Shown here: in pieces, positions 9,967 to 17,789 of the stretch
Layout: every line of letters begins with the position of its first letter
Numbering within the stretch: the first letter of the stretch is position 1
Source of the DNA: Lactobacillus xujianguonis
Lineage (GTDB): Bacteria; Bacillota; Bacilli; Lactobacillales; Lactobacillaceae
Assembly: GCF_004009905.1 (NCBI RefSeq)
Contig: NZ_ML136879.1
Coordinates: forward strand, 1-64,000
Direction of reading: 5' to 3'
DNA: 64,000 nucleotides
Position numbers and translations under genes: made by a program
The notes under the pieces: generated by a model
Told to the model about the DNA's origin: nothing
The model's input: the letters and a program-made list of their open reading frames with translations, nothing else
Databases searched by the model: none

Positions 9967-10284
9967 ATGGTCAAAAGAAAATATCCAGAAGGCAAGCCAA
10001 TGCTTGGTGTTGGCGTCCTCAATGATTTAAGTCCGAAGAATAACGATTTTGTCATTAAAATCAGAAGCTTGATTAATGCTAATCCTGAAGTCGTGGCTAA
10101 CCCTGATGTCATGAAGTTCTTGAAGCTGGCTTTGTTCAGAACTAGTTCCGGCGAACCAGTGACTGAAGTTGCCAAGGCATTGGATGATGAATTGTCAGGT
10201 TACTTGTTGAAGAACCACTTCAAGGCTTCAGTTGGCGTAAGAAAATTACAAGAAGAATTAAAATTCTACACTGAGGTTTTGTAG
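9967..10284 (+). CDS. Small helical protein of unknown function (105 aa)
   Basis: A soluble protein of about 105 residues with no signal peptide or membrane segment. The C-terminal two thirds look all-helical (FVIKIRSLINANPEVV to VRKLQEELKFY). ATG 9967 is chosen because AAGG at 9954-9957 is about 9 bases upstream; ATG 9961 and TTG 9958 are in frame just before it. A TAGAAT -10 box lies near 9930. The gene is monocistronic and has its own terminator. Size and helix content recall enterocin-A-type bacteriocin immunity proteins, but I see no decisive motif, so that is only a possibility. Confidence 0.7.
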   Translation: MVKRKYPEGKPMLGVGVLNDLSPKNNDFVIKIRSLINANPEVVANPDVMKFLKLALFRTSSGEPVTEVAKALDDELSGYLLKNHFKASVGVRKLQEELKFYTEVL

Positions 10285-10307
10285 TCAGTGCGGTATTGGT
10301 AAATACG

Positions 10308-10339
10308 ACTTCCAAAAGTTTTGCTTCTGGAAGTTTTTT
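10308..10339 (+). terminator. Terminator
   Basis: ACTTCCA and TGGAAGT form a 7-bp stem around a 13-base loop and are followed by TTTTT. It closes the small gene ending at 10284. Confidence 0.7.
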
Positions 10340-10431
10340 AGTGGAAAAGCTTGCAAATTCAGAGTGGAAAAGTTTGCAAATTCAGAGTGGAAAAATGTTA
10401 AAATTGAAAGTGCAAATTATGAATTTAGCAG
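10340..10431 (+). repeat. 23-bp tandem repeats upstream of the DUF4143 ATPase
   Basis: Units start with AGTGGAAAAG and continue with YTTGCAAATTCAG. Copies at 10340-10362 and 10363-10385 differ at one base. A third, diverged copy lies at 10386-10408, and a fourth AGTGCAAAT-type start is at 10409. Each full unit contains the palindrome TTTGCAAA. The third copy contains TAAAAT, a possible -10 box. The repeats end just before the ATPase ribosome-binding site, which suggests an operator array. Confidence 0.75.
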
Positions 10432-10446
10432 TTGAAAGGGAACGTT

Positions 10447-11721
10447 ATGGACTACGAAAAAAGAATCATTGATCAGCCTCTAGCTGAAAACCTACAAGAA
10501 TTGCCAGCAATTTTGATTGAAGGTGCTAAAGCAGTAGGTAAAACTGAAACGGCCTCACGATTGGCTAAGACCATGATGAGTTTAGATAATCCCCAGATCA
10601 AGATGCTTTTACGTAATAACCCTGAGGCAATTTTGAGTGCTAAGAAACCTGTTTTGATTGATGAATGGCAGCTTGAACCTAATTTATGGTCCTATGTTCG
10701 TCATCAAGTTGATGCTGGCTTATCTGCCGGTAGTGTCTTATTTACTGGGAGTAGTGTGCGTGTGAACTCTCGGATTCATAGCGGAGCTGGTCGGATTATT
10801 CGAATGAAGATGCGGCCATATTCTGTTCAAGAGCGAAAAATGTCAGATAGCTTTATCTCTGTAGATAAGTTACTAAATGATCCAAGTTATCAAGCTGGCG
10901 GAATTAGCACTAAGAAGTTGGATAATTATTTAGATGAAGTTTTCCGTTCAGGATTTCCTGGAATTAGGAATCGTTCTTCTAAAGCAAGAGAATTACTCAT
11001 TCGAGACTATGTGAATAATATTATTCAACATGATTTTGAAGAAAATGGATTTACAGCCAGGGAACCAGAAACTTTACGCTCATGGATGCGCGCATATGCG
11101 GCAGCAATTGGGACAACTACTAGTTATAAAAAGATAATCGATACTGCTATGGCAAATAATGAAAAATCTCCGAGTCGTCCAACTGCTGATTTTTATCGGG
11201 ATGCGTTAGAAATTTTATACGTAATTGATGATGTTCCATCTTTTATTGGCATGGGTAAACTCTTTCCCGCTTTAACTAAAGCACCCAAGCACTTCATGCT
11301 GGATCCGGCGATTGCTATGAGTCTGTTAGACGTAACTAAGGAACAATTAACTGATTTTGATGTTGATAAGCATGTTGGTAAGATTAACAGCGATTTGATT
11401 GGTCAATTGATGGAGAGCCTCGTTTACCAAAGTTTGATTGTTTATGCAGACGCCCTAGATGCGCATCTATATCATTTCAGAGACAGCAAGGGTCGGCATG
11501 AAATTGACTTTATTTTACAAAAAGGTCGTAAGTTAGTGCTTTTTGAAGTGAAGACTAATCCGAATGTGAAGGATAGTTATGTCAGACATCTGAATTGGTT
11601 CGAAGAGCTGGCTGGCGAAGAATATCAAATTAGTAAAGTGCTATTAAATACAGGTCAAGTGGCCTATCAAAGACAAGAAGATAAGGTGCAAGTTGTACCG
11701 ATTGCGATGTTGGGGTTATAA
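10447..11721 (+). CDS. AAA-family ATPase with DUF4143 C-terminal domain
   Basis: A 424-residue ATPase. A Walker A variant GAKAVGKTET lies near residue 26 and Walker B PVLIDEWQ near residue 80. The rest fits the AAA_14 domain (GSVLFTGSSVR, sensor-like), followed by DUF4143 with its nuclease-like end (RDSKGRHEIDFILQKGRKLVLFEVKT, an E/D-x-K arrangement). ATG 10447 follows AAAGGG by 6 bases; TTG 10432 is less likely. The family is widespread and frequently horizontally transferred, and its cellular role is not established. It stands alone between two terminators, preceded by the repeat array. Confidence 0.9.
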   Translation: MDYEKRIIDQPLAENLQELPAILIEGAKAVGKTETASRLAKTMMSLDNPQIKMLLRNNPEAILSAKKPVLIDEWQLEPNLWSYVRHQVDAGLSAGSVLFTGSSVRVNSRIHSGAGRIIRMKMRPYSVQERKMSDSFISVDKLLNDPSYQAGGISTKKLDNYLDEVFRSGFPGIRNRSSKARELLIRDYVNNIIQHDFEENGFTAREPETLRSWMRAYAAAIGTTTSYKKIIDTAMANNEKSPSRPTADFYRDALEILYVIDDVPSFIGMGKLFPALTKAPKHFMLDPAIAMSLLDVTKEQLTDFDVDKHVGKINSDLIGQLMESLVYQSLIVYADALDAHLYHFRDSKGRHEIDFILQKGRKLVLFEVKTNPNVKDSYVRHLNWFEELAGEEYQISKVLLNTGQVAYQRQEDKVQVVPIAMLGL

Positions 11722-11725
11722 AAAT

Positions 11726-11763
11726 ACCGCATCTGTTCCGAAAAAGAGCAAGTGCGGTTTTTT
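11726..11763 (+). terminator. Terminator
   Basis: ACCGCA pairs with TGCGGT, and inner CTGTTC partly pairs with GAGCAAG. A run of T residues follows directly after the ATPase gene. Confidence 0.75.
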
Positions 11764-11769
11764 AATTTT

Positions 11770-11842
11770 TGTCATATATAATTGACATTATTACCTAAAA
11801 TGTAGTATCTTTAACTCAAACAAATGTCACATATAATTGATA
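11770..11842 (+). promoter_or_regulatory. Two 18-bp palindromic operator-like sites before the ABC operon
   Basis: TGTCATATATAATTGACA at 11770-11787 is an inverted repeat TGTCA-N8-TGACA. A close copy, TGTCACATATAATTGATA, lies at 11825-11842, exactly 55 bases further on. Both contain TATAAT. In the second copy TATAAT (11832-11837) is suitably placed to be the -10 box of the ABC operon, so a bound repressor would cover the promoter. The regulator is unknown; the XRE protein encoded in the same operon is one candidate. Confidence 0.6.
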
Positions 11843-11858
11843 AAATGAGAGGATCTCT

Positions 11859-12755
11859 ATGTTAGAAGTAAAACAGCTTAACAAAAGTTTCGGGACCCAA
11901 CAAGTCCTGTTTGACGTTAATCTCACCGCCCATCCAGGTCGAATTCTGGGCCTTATCGGAAAAAACGGCTCAGGGAAGACCACGTTATTTCACAGCATTC
12001 TTAAGTTCGTCAGCTACACCGGTGAAATCACCATTGCTGGGCATCCCTTTAATGAGCAGGACTACAACCAGATCGGCTACTTACCTGAAGAACGCAGTCT
12101 GATGCCCAAGGAAACGATCCAGCAACAGGTGCAATTCTTAGCCAGCCTGAAGGGGATGTCACCTAAGGCAATTAACGCTGCCTTGCCTGATTGGATGGAC
12201 CGCTTAGGAGTTAAAGGCGTGCTGAGTGACAAAATTAAAAGTCTCTCCAAAGGTAACCAACAAAAAGTACAAATGATTGCGACCTTGATTCACCAACCAA
12301 AGTTAATCATCTTAGATGAACCTTTCAGTGGGCTGGATCCGGTGAATGTGGAAATCATGAAGTCCGTGATTTTGCAGCAAAAGTGGCAAGGAGCCACCAT
12401 TATTTTTTCCGATCATGACATGCGCAATGTGGAAGAATTATGTGACGATGTCGTGATGATTAATGACGGCCGCATCGTCCTCAATGGTCCTGTGAATGAC
12501 ATTCGGCAAGAGTTCGGCTTAACCCGGCTTTATGTCAGAGTCGACAAGTCAGCTGATGACTTAGCCCAACTGCCTGGGGTGACTGAAGTTAGCCAATTAA
12601 ATGACGGCAAGTTCAAGCTGATACTATCTGATGCTAAATTTGGTCGCGCAATTTTTGAGCAATTAAGCCAAGGACAATATCTCCAGACTTTTGACCAGGA
12701 ACCACCAACTCTCAATGAAATTTTTAAGATGAAAGCAGGTGCCAGCCATGAATAA
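11859..12755 (+). CDS. ABC-2 type exporter, ATP-binding protein
   Basis: A 298-residue nucleotide-binding subunit. Walker A is GLIGKNGSGKTTL (near residue 36), the signature is LSKGNQQKVQ and Walker B is LIILDEPFSGLDP. A C-terminal extension of about 80 residues resembles the DUF4162 tail of YhaQ/NatA-like proteins. GAGAGG precedes the ATG by 6 bases. The stop codon overlaps the start of the permease gene, so the two are translationally coupled. The substrate is not predictable; NatAB/YhaQP-like systems export ions, peptides or drugs. Confidence 0.92.
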   Translation: MLEVKQLNKSFGTQQVLFDVNLTAHPGRILGLIGKNGSGKTTLFHSILKFVSYTGEITIAGHPFNEQDYNQIGYLPEERSLMPKETIQQQVQFLASLKGMSPKAINAALPDWMDRLGVKGVLSDKIKSLSKGNQQKVQMIATLIHQPKLIILDEPFSGLDPVNVEIMKSVILQQKWQGATIIFSDHDMRNVEELCDDVVMINDGRIVLNGPVNDIRQEFGLTRLYVRVDKSADDLAQLPGVTEVSQLNDGKFKLILSDAKFGRAIFEQLSQGQYLQTFDQEPPTLNEIFKMKAGASHE

Positions 12756-13971
12756 GACCCTTTTAGTTGCTAAAGAAACCTACCGCCGAGAAGTAAAGAG
12801 CTGGTCCTACTTGGCGATGGTTATCGGACCGTTTATCTTTTTGGCAATTTCCTTTTTAGTCGGCTATTTCACCAGTAGCAGTAGTAGTGACACAGATTAT
12901 GTTGGCGTCGTCACCCAAGTCAAGGAACTTAAGCCCGCCTTTAAAGACAGTGATGATTTTGAAAATTATGCTAGTCTCGCCAAAGCTAAGCAGGCGTTAA
13001 AGAATGACGACATTGACGGCTATGTGGAAATTAAAGAGGATGACGGCCAGCTGCAAGCTGATTATCATGCTTCTGAAAAGTTAGATGATGAAGTAAAAGC
13101 TAAACTGTTGCAAAAATTGCAAGGGATCCAGCAAGTAGTTAATCTCCAGCAAGCTAAGTTAACTGAGGCGCAACAAGCGGCTTTGCAGATTAAGCCGGTT
13201 TTCCATGAAAAAGTCATCAAAGAAAAGGCGAGCGGCGAAGTTAAGACTGATTCACCGCAATACTTGGCCTTTTTCGCTTTAATTATTATCTTGTACATGC
13301 TGATCATGACTTATACCCAAGTCACCGCACAGGATATTGCAACCGAAAAAGGAACGAAAATTATGGAAATGATTTTCTCCAGTATGCCGGGTAAAACTTA
13401 CTTTGACGGCAAAATCATCGGTATCATTGGTGAAATCATTACCCAAGTAGTGATTTATGCCCTGGGTGGGGTAGCCTTTTACTTGGCGGCACCACAGTTG
13501 CCAGGAATCGGGGACGCTTTTAAAGAATTAAAGCCAGTTATTGACCAGGTTTTAGCAGGTTTCTTATCTTGGAGCTTAGTCTTTGCAGTCTTAGGTTTAA
13601 TTCTTTACGTAGTTTGCGCGGCCTTTTGTGGAGCTCTTGCTTCTAAGCCGGAAGACGCCAACAAGGCTGTGCAGCCAGTATCTTATTTAGCGATTATTGG
13701 CTTCTTTGCGGCGATGTTTTTACAAAATTCACCAACTAGTCTGGCTTCACGGATTTTGTCATATGTCCCATTCTTTTCTTCATATGTCATGCCCCTCAGA
13801 GTGATCAACGGGAATGCCACTAATCTTGAAGCTGCAATCTCAGCTGTAATTTTACTGGCCTTCTTAGCAGCGCTAATGATCCTAATTAGAAGTATTTATC
13901 CAAACTTGATTTTACAGACAGATGATCGCGGCTTGGTAAATAACTTCAAGCGGGCATTGAAGAGTAAATAG
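12748..13971 (+). CDS. ABC-2 type exporter, permease
   Basis: A 407-residue membrane partner of the ATPase encoded just upstream. One membrane helix near the N-terminus (YLAMVIGPFIFLAISFLVGYF) is followed by a roughly 150-residue extracytoplasmic segment rich in Lys and Gln, then about five more helices. This is the NatB/YhaP arrangement. ATG 12748 overlaps the ATPase stop (ATGAATAA); a GTG at 12739 is in frame but less likely. The motif DIATEKGTKIMEMIFSS between helices is typical of this permease class. Confidence 0.9.
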   Translation: MNKTLLVAKETYRREVKSWSYLAMVIGPFIFLAISFLVGYFTSSSSSDTDYVGVVTQVKELKPAFKDSDDFENYASLAKAKQALKNDDIDGYVEIKEDDGQLQADYHASEKLDDEVKAKLLQKLQGIQQVVNLQQAKLTEAQQAALQIKPVFHEKVIKEKASGEVKTDSPQYLAFFALIIILYMLIMTYTQVTAQDIATEKGTKIMEMIFSSMPGKTYFDGKIIGIIGEIITQVVIYALGGVAFYLAAPQLPGIGDAFKELKPVIDQVLAGFLSWSLVFAVLGLILYVVCAAFCGALASKPEDANKAVQPVSYLAIIGFFAAMFLQNSPTSLASRILSYVPFFSSYVMPLRVINGNATNLEAAISAVILLAFLAALMILIRSIYPNLILQTDDRGLVNNFKRALKSK

Positions 13972-13983
13972 GGGGATGAAAGA

Positions 13984-14217
13984 ATGAAGAAAAAAGTTTT
14001 ACGCTTTCTGGGCTGTTTTCTCATTAGTTTGATCGGGACTTGGCTTATTTTGACTTTGGGAATTTTGGCTAAAGTGGGCCCTGAGCGGCTAGTACGGTTG
14101 TTTACTAGTGAGAATTTACCGATTGTGATTGGCGTGTATTTGTTTGCTGGAGTGGTTTGCGGTTTGTGTTTAGGCGGCATGCTCTATTTCATTGTAAGAG
14201 AAATGAAGAGTAAATAA
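13984..14217 (+). CDS. Small two-helix membrane protein of the ABC operon
   Basis: A 77-residue protein with two predicted membrane segments (GCFLISLIGTWLILTLGILA and VIGVYLFAGVVCGLCLGGML) and a basic start and end. It lies 12 bases after the permease gene, preceded by GGGGGATG, and 2 bases before the XRE gene. I do not recognise a family. Its position suggests an accessory part of the exporter or of its regulation. Confidence 0.8.
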   Translation: MKKKVLRFLGCFLISLIGTWLILTLGILAKVGPERLVRLFTSENLPIVIGVYLFAGVVCGLCLGGMLYFIVREMKSK

Positions 14218-14219
14218 CC

Positions 14220-14429
14220 ATGAATCGAGTAAGAGAATACCGCAAAGCCCAGCACTTGTCACAGATGGCCCTGGCAGACAAGATTGGGGTAGCGCGGCAG
14301 ACGATTAATTTGATTGAAAATGATAAGTATAACCCGTCGCTAGATTTATGTTTGAATTTAGCGCATGCCTTAGGGACAGATTTAAATAGTTTATTTTGGG
14401 ATGGAGATGTTGATAATGAAGAAAAATAA
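14220..14429 (+). CDS. XRE-family transcriptional regulator (69 aa)
   Basis: A compact Cro/CI-type helix-turn-helix protein. MNRVREYRKAQHLSQMALAD and VARQTINLIENDKYNPSLDL are the classical XRE helices, and GTDLNSLFW closes the fold as in small YozG/PF01381-like repressors. It follows the small membrane protein by 2 bases and overlaps the DUF3278 gene. XRE plus DUF3278 pairs are common in lactobacilli beside ABC exporters. It may control the operon through the TGTCA palindromes at 11770-11842, which is an inference. Confidence 0.9.
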   Translation: MNRVREYRKAQHLSQMALADKIGVARQTINLIENDKYNPSLDLCLNLAHALGTDLNSLFWDGDVDNEEK

Positions 14430-14943
14430 AGAAAATTGGCTAGATCGGTACATGAAGTTTTGGTACGGAATTTCGGGTCCGCTTGATGAATACCGGCAAG
14501 CTAAGATCGATCATATTGGTAATCGCGCCTTTTTCATCGCTTTTCTCTCATTGACAACGCTATTCATTATTTCATCAATCTTGTTTGCAAATTTTGGAGC
14601 AGTTGTAGCTTATCGAGTTTTACTGGCAGAAAGTTTCCTGATCATCATTGTGATCGACTTCTATGTGATGCGGGAGACGAGGAAGTTCAAGTTAACTGAG
14701 AATGAAGTATCGGCTAAGGATTATCCGCAGGCTAGGAAAAATGCCATCAAACGAGGGCTGCTGTCTGGAGTTTTGTTTGGTGTGTTGATGTTTTTGTTTG
14801 AATTTTTGACTAACATTCACATGGATAGTTTTGAATTATGGCTAAATCTGTTGATTGCCGGTGTTGGTGGCGCGCTCTTCTTTGGTGCTTTTGCGGCAGC
14901 AATGTATGTTTCGCGGATTAAAGTTGTAAAGGATGACGAGTAA
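14416..14943 (+). CDS. DUF3278-family membrane protein
   Basis: A 175-residue protein with four predicted membrane helices. The start MKKNKENWLDRYMKFWYGIS with GPLDEYRQAKIDHIGNRAF matches the conserved opening of DUF3278 proteins. ATG 14416 follows GGAG by about 9 bases and overlaps the XRE gene. It ends the ABC exporter operon and is followed by a terminator. Function is unknown; the tight XRE-DUF3278 linkage suggests a membrane partner of the regulator. Confidence 0.85.
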   Translation: MKKNKENWLDRYMKFWYGISGPLDEYRQAKIDHIGNRAFFIAFLSLTTLFIISSILFANFGAVVAYRVLLAESFLIIIVIDFYVMRETRKFKLTENEVSAKDYPQARKNAIKRGLLSGVLFGVLMFLFEFLTNIHMDSFELWLNLLIAGVGGALFFGAFAAAMYVSRIKVVKDDE

Positions 14944-14949
14944 ATAAAT

Positions 14950-14978
14950 AGCCTGAGCTTTAACTTGGGCTGTTTTAT
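14950..14978 (+). terminator. Terminator of the ABC/XRE/DUF3278 operon
   Basis: AGCCTGAG and CTTGGGCT form an 8-bp stem with two G-T pairs around CTTTAA, followed by GTTTTATT. Confidence 0.65.
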
Positions 14979-15072
14979 TGCAAAAAATTGATAAAATATT
15001 TATTTGCAAATATTAATTATTGAATTACAATAATTAATAAAGAAAGGTGATCATCTTTAGGAGGGGAAAGAT

Positions 15073-15615
15073 ATGAAAAAGTTTATGTTAAACCTGATTA
15101 CGGTTTGTGCTTGGATTTATCAAGTTTTGATTGTAGTTGATCTCGTTGGAATAGTTATTTTTGGCGTTTTAGGTGGTATTGCTTTTAGTCAACCTGGTAT
15201 TAAAAAAGAAGTTTTTAGTCAATTTAAGATTGCAAATCCTAATTTCGGTTTGATCGTATTGATTCTAGCGATTTTCTTTGTAGTTTTAGCTATTACGCAA
15301 TTTTTTATTTGTGGTTATGTGAAGAAAATCATCAAACATATTAAGCAAGATATTTACTTTGATAAGCAAAATTTGGCATTACTCAAGAAAATGTTGATTG
15401 CAATTGGGATTTACACAGTTGCGAATATCTTGATGTTTATCACCTTTAGCTTTGTGAAGGCAGACTTTAATTCAATTGCTAAAGTAACAGATCAAAGCTT
15501 CATCTATCCCTTCAATCTGACGTCCGGTCTAACATACCTAGCAACTTTCTATGTAATTTACTTAGTCTTCAAATCTGGGTTAAAATTACAAGATGACTCC
15601 AATTCAATTATTTAA
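15073..15615 (+). CDS. DUF2975-family membrane protein
   Basis: A 180-residue protein with four hydrophobic segments, an even spacing typical of DUF2975, and a cytoplasmic loop KKIIKHIKQDIYFDKQNLALL that is a hallmark of the family. AGGAGGGG lies 7-13 bases upstream. The next gene, 17 bases downstream, is a small XRE regulator, the usual partner of DUF2975. The pair forms a two-gene operon ending in a terminator. Function is unknown. Confidence 0.88.
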   Translation: MKKFMLNLITVCAWIYQVLIVVDLVGIVIFGVLGGIAFSQPGIKKEVFSQFKIANPNFGLIVLILAIFFVVLAITQFFICGYVKKIIKHIKQDIYFDKQNLALLKKMLIAIGIYTVANILMFITFSFVKADFNSIAKVTDQSFIYPFNLTSGLTYLATFYVIYLVFKSGLKLQDDSNSII

Positions 15616-15632
15616 GAGGAAGATGATAGTAG

Positions 15633-15854
15633 ATGATTGAAGTAACCTTAGATTTTATGCTGCTTAAGCGGAAAATGTCATCCAAAGAATTAGCTCAGCG
15701 GATCGGCATTACCCAAGCTAACTTATCAATTTTAAAAACCGGAAAAGCTCACGGCGTGCGCTTTGAGACCTTAAATAAGATCTGTAAAGAATTAGATTGC
15801 CAACCTGGTGACTTACTGCAGTATAAACCTGATAACGAAGATGATGAAAAATAG
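15633..15854 (+). CDS. YozG-like XRE regulator paired with DUF2975
   Basis: A 73-residue helix-turn-helix protein of the HTH_26/YozG type: MLLKRKMSSKELAQRIGITQ, ANLSILKTGKAHGVRF and LDCQPGDLLQY are the family motifs. It is separated from the DUF2975 gene by 17 bases and is the last gene before a terminator. It probably regulates its own operon. Confidence 0.9.
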   Translation: MIEVTLDFMLLKRKMSSKELAQRIGITQANLSILKTGKAHGVRFETLNKICKELDCQPGDLLQYKPDNEDDEK

Positions 15855-15870
15855 TCGTCGTTTTCACAGA

Positions 15871-15903
15871 ATGCGGCTCAAATGAGAGTGAGCCGTATTT
15901 TTT
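15871..15903 (+). terminator. Terminator
   Basis: ATGCGGCTCA and TGAGCCGTAT form a 10-bp stem with one G-T pair around AATGAGAG, followed by TTTTT. Confidence 0.85.
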
Positions 15904-16073
15904 GTACCAAAAATTACCAAATCGGACCCGAAAACGACCGAATTTGACACTTTTGTCCATTGCGGCAATAAGTCTTTTATAATGAAAATGTTTACCAAAA
16001 CTATTGACTTTTTGGCTAATCCATATTAGTGTATTAAGTGAATAATACAGTATAACCAAAGGAGGGATGACAC

Positions 16074-16286
16074 ATGTTGATCATCAAAATTTTATTCATT
16101 ACTTTAATCAGCTTCTTACTGGTTTGCAACCTGGCCGCTGGACTTAAGACTTTAACTACGCACCGTGAAAAGTGGTTCGTCTATGAAGGTCAAGGCATGA
16201 CTTTCGCGCAAGCCTTCGTCAGATATTTGGTCAAGTGTGTCAGCTTTGGTCAAACATCTTTACAAGAGTTAGTGGGGGATAGATAA
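16074..16286 (+). CDS. Small membrane protein, first of two tandem paralogues
   Basis: A 70-residue protein with one N-terminal membrane helix (IKILFITLISFLLVCNLAAG) and a cytoplasmic tail containing GMTFAQAFVRYLVK. GGAGGGATG precedes the start. The tail motif TFAQAF-x2-Y-x2-K recurs in the next gene, so the two are tandem duplicates. No function is known. Confidence 0.78.
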   Translation: MLIIKILFITLISFLLVCNLAAGLKTLTTHREKWFVYEGQGMTFAQAFVRYLVKCVSFGQTSLQELVGDR

Positions 16287-16287
16287 G

Positions 16288-16488
16288 ATGCTTTATTTGC
16301 TTTACATTTTGCTAGGAATTATCATCATCTTAGTGGTTGATTGCGCTGTCACAGCTTTTTTGGCCATTCATGATATCTTCAAGTATCAAGCGGCCGATCA
16401 GTTAACTTTTGCGCAAGCCTTTAAGAAATATTTTGCTAAAAACAATAATTTACCAACACATTGGTCAGATATTTTCAATTGGGAATAG
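16288..16488 (+). CDS. Small membrane protein, second tandem paralogue
   Basis: A 66-residue protein with one N-terminal membrane helix and the tail LTFAQAFKKYFAKNN, clearly related to the preceding gene, whose stop lies 1 base upstream. GGGGGATAG within the end of the previous gene can serve as the ribosome-binding site. The two could form a pair in the membrane, but no evidence bears on that. Confidence 0.78.
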   Translation: MLYLLYILLGIIIILVVDCAVTAFLAIHDIFKYQAADQLTFAQAFKKYFAKNNNLPTHWSDIFNWE

Positions 16489-16497
16489 GTGATTATG

Positions 16498-16857
16498 ATG
16501 AAAAGTAGCTGGAAAGTCATCGTTTATCCGTTAGTTTGTTTCTTCTCATTAATTCTTTCGCTCGTGATGCTGGCAAAGCTTGCTGGTAATATCGACATTT
16601 TCTTAGTTAGTGGCAACTTACAGGATAAATTTTATTTCCTATCCATTGTCGTGTACATTCTGTTAATTGTTGGTGGCGGTTATGCCTTAACCAGATCGCA
16701 AAGTTCGCTCGCCTTAATCATTGGCCTGTTGATCTTCGTCTTTTCGATCTTTTATCTCTTAACCACCAATTCCAACTTCACCTTATTGATTTATTATTTC
16801 CTGTACGCCTTAGCGGTAGCGGGATTTAGCATGAATCAGATTATTGAGCAGTCTTAA
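16498..16857 (+). CDS. Four-helix membrane protein of unknown function
   Basis: About 119 residues, almost entirely hydrophobic, with four predicted membrane helices. GTG 16489, ATG 16495 and ATG 16498 are all in frame; AATAGG at 16484-16489 favours one of the two ATGs. It completes a three-gene operon of small membrane proteins and is followed at once by a terminator overlapping its last codons. I do not recognise a family. Confidence 0.75.
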   Translation: MKSSWKVIVYPLVCFFSLILSLVMLAKLAGNIDIFLVSGNLQDKFYFLSIVVYILLIVGGGYALTRSQSSLALIIGLLIFVFSIFYLLTTNSNFTLLIYYFLYALAVAGFSMNQIIEQS

Positions 16858-16871
16858 TTGACTGCTTTTTT
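16847..16871 (+). terminator. Terminator overlapping the end of the small membrane protein gene
   Basis: AGCAGTC-TTAATT-GACTGCT is a perfect 7-bp stem followed by TTTTT. The stop codon lies in the loop. Confidence 0.8.
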
Positions 16872-16965
16872 GTTTTTGACCACGATAATTCTGTAATAGA
16901 GCATGCTAATAACCTATTTAGCATCAATTCGATTACTTATGAATTATTTTGCATAAAAATGAATA

Positions 16966-17011
16966 TTTTTGACGAAAAGTGATTGCTTTTGACGGCGAAA
17001 GCGAATACAAT
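16966..17011 (+). promoter_or_regulatory. Promoter and direct-repeat operator of the fructose operon
   Basis: Two copies of TTTTGACG followed by an A-rich GAAAAG/GCGAAAG block lie 20 bases apart (GACG at 16971 and 16991), as expected for a DeoR-family regulator binding on one helix face. TTGCTT (16983-16988) and TACAAT (17006-17011), spaced by 17, form a plausible promoter overlapping the second copy. The regulator is probably the DeoR protein encoded immediately downstream. Confidence 0.55.
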
Positions 17012-17030
17012 ATTGCTTGAGGTGAGAAAA

Positions 17031-17789
17031 ATGCTGACCGAGCAACGTCAAAGCATAATCGAAAATTATGTGAATCAACACGGTCTCTGCCGCGTCGCAG
17101 AGCTATGCAAATTAACCAAAACTTCAGAGTCAACCATTCGGCGCGATTTAATCCAAATGGAAGCTGAAGGCACCGTCAAGCGTGTGCATGGTGGCGCTCG
17201 TTCAGTTAAAAACTTTTCTCGCGATGTGTCACAGCATATTCGCTTCAATCTGAATCACGAAGCCAAGCTCAAGATTGCCCGTTATGCGGCGCAGCACTTT
17301 GTCCATGATGGTGACGATATCTTTATCGATGCCGGAACGACAACTTATGAGATGGTGCCGTTCTTAGCAGAGGTGGCGAATCTCACCATTGTGACGAACG
17401 GGGTTGAAACCGCGCTTTGCGGCCTGAATCATGGGATCGATACCATTTTGATTGGCGGCAAGCTCAAGGACAACACCCACGCTGCAGTGGGACCGCATGC
17501 TTTAGAGCAGATCAAGAGCATGAACTTCTCAGCTAGTTTTATCGGGGCTAATGGCTTAGACAAGGATGGCAAGTTAACTACTCCTGATACCCAAGAAGCT
17601 GCCGTGAAAAGCGCCGAGATCAGTCAAGCTGCACAGGCCTATGTCTTAGTTGATCCAACTAAGATCGGCGAGCAAGCTTTCGCTGTTTTCGGTAATAGCC
17701 AAGAAGTTACTGTGATCACGAATAAATTAACCAAACGTCAAAAACAGGCACTACCTGCCGGGATAAAAATAAAGGAGGCAACAGAATGA
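17031..17789 (+). CDS. fruR: DeoR-family fructose operon repressor
   Basis: A 252-residue transcription factor. The N-terminal helix-turn-helix (ESTIRRDLIQMEAEGTVKRVHGG) is the DeoR signature, and the C-terminal DeoRC sensor domain contains DDIFIDAGTTTYEMVPFL and NGVETA, which bind a sugar phosphate. ATG 17031 follows GAGGTGAG. Its stop overlaps the ATG of the 1-phosphofructokinase gene (ATGA). By analogy with FruR/LacR proteins it should respond to fructose 1-phosphate. The gene symbol rests on operon context. Confidence 0.9.
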   Translation: MLTEQRQSIIENYVNQHGLCRVAELCKLTKTSESTIRRDLIQMEAEGTVKRVHGGARSVKNFSRDVSQHIRFNLNHEAKLKIARYAAQHFVHDGDDIFIDAGTTTYEMVPFLAEVANLTIVTNGVETALCGLNHGIDTILIGGKLKDNTHAAVGPHALEQIKSMNFSASFIGANGLDKDGKLTTPDTQEAAVKSAEISQAAQAYVLVDPTKIGEQAFAVFGNSQEVTVITNKLTKRQKQALPAGIKIKEATE

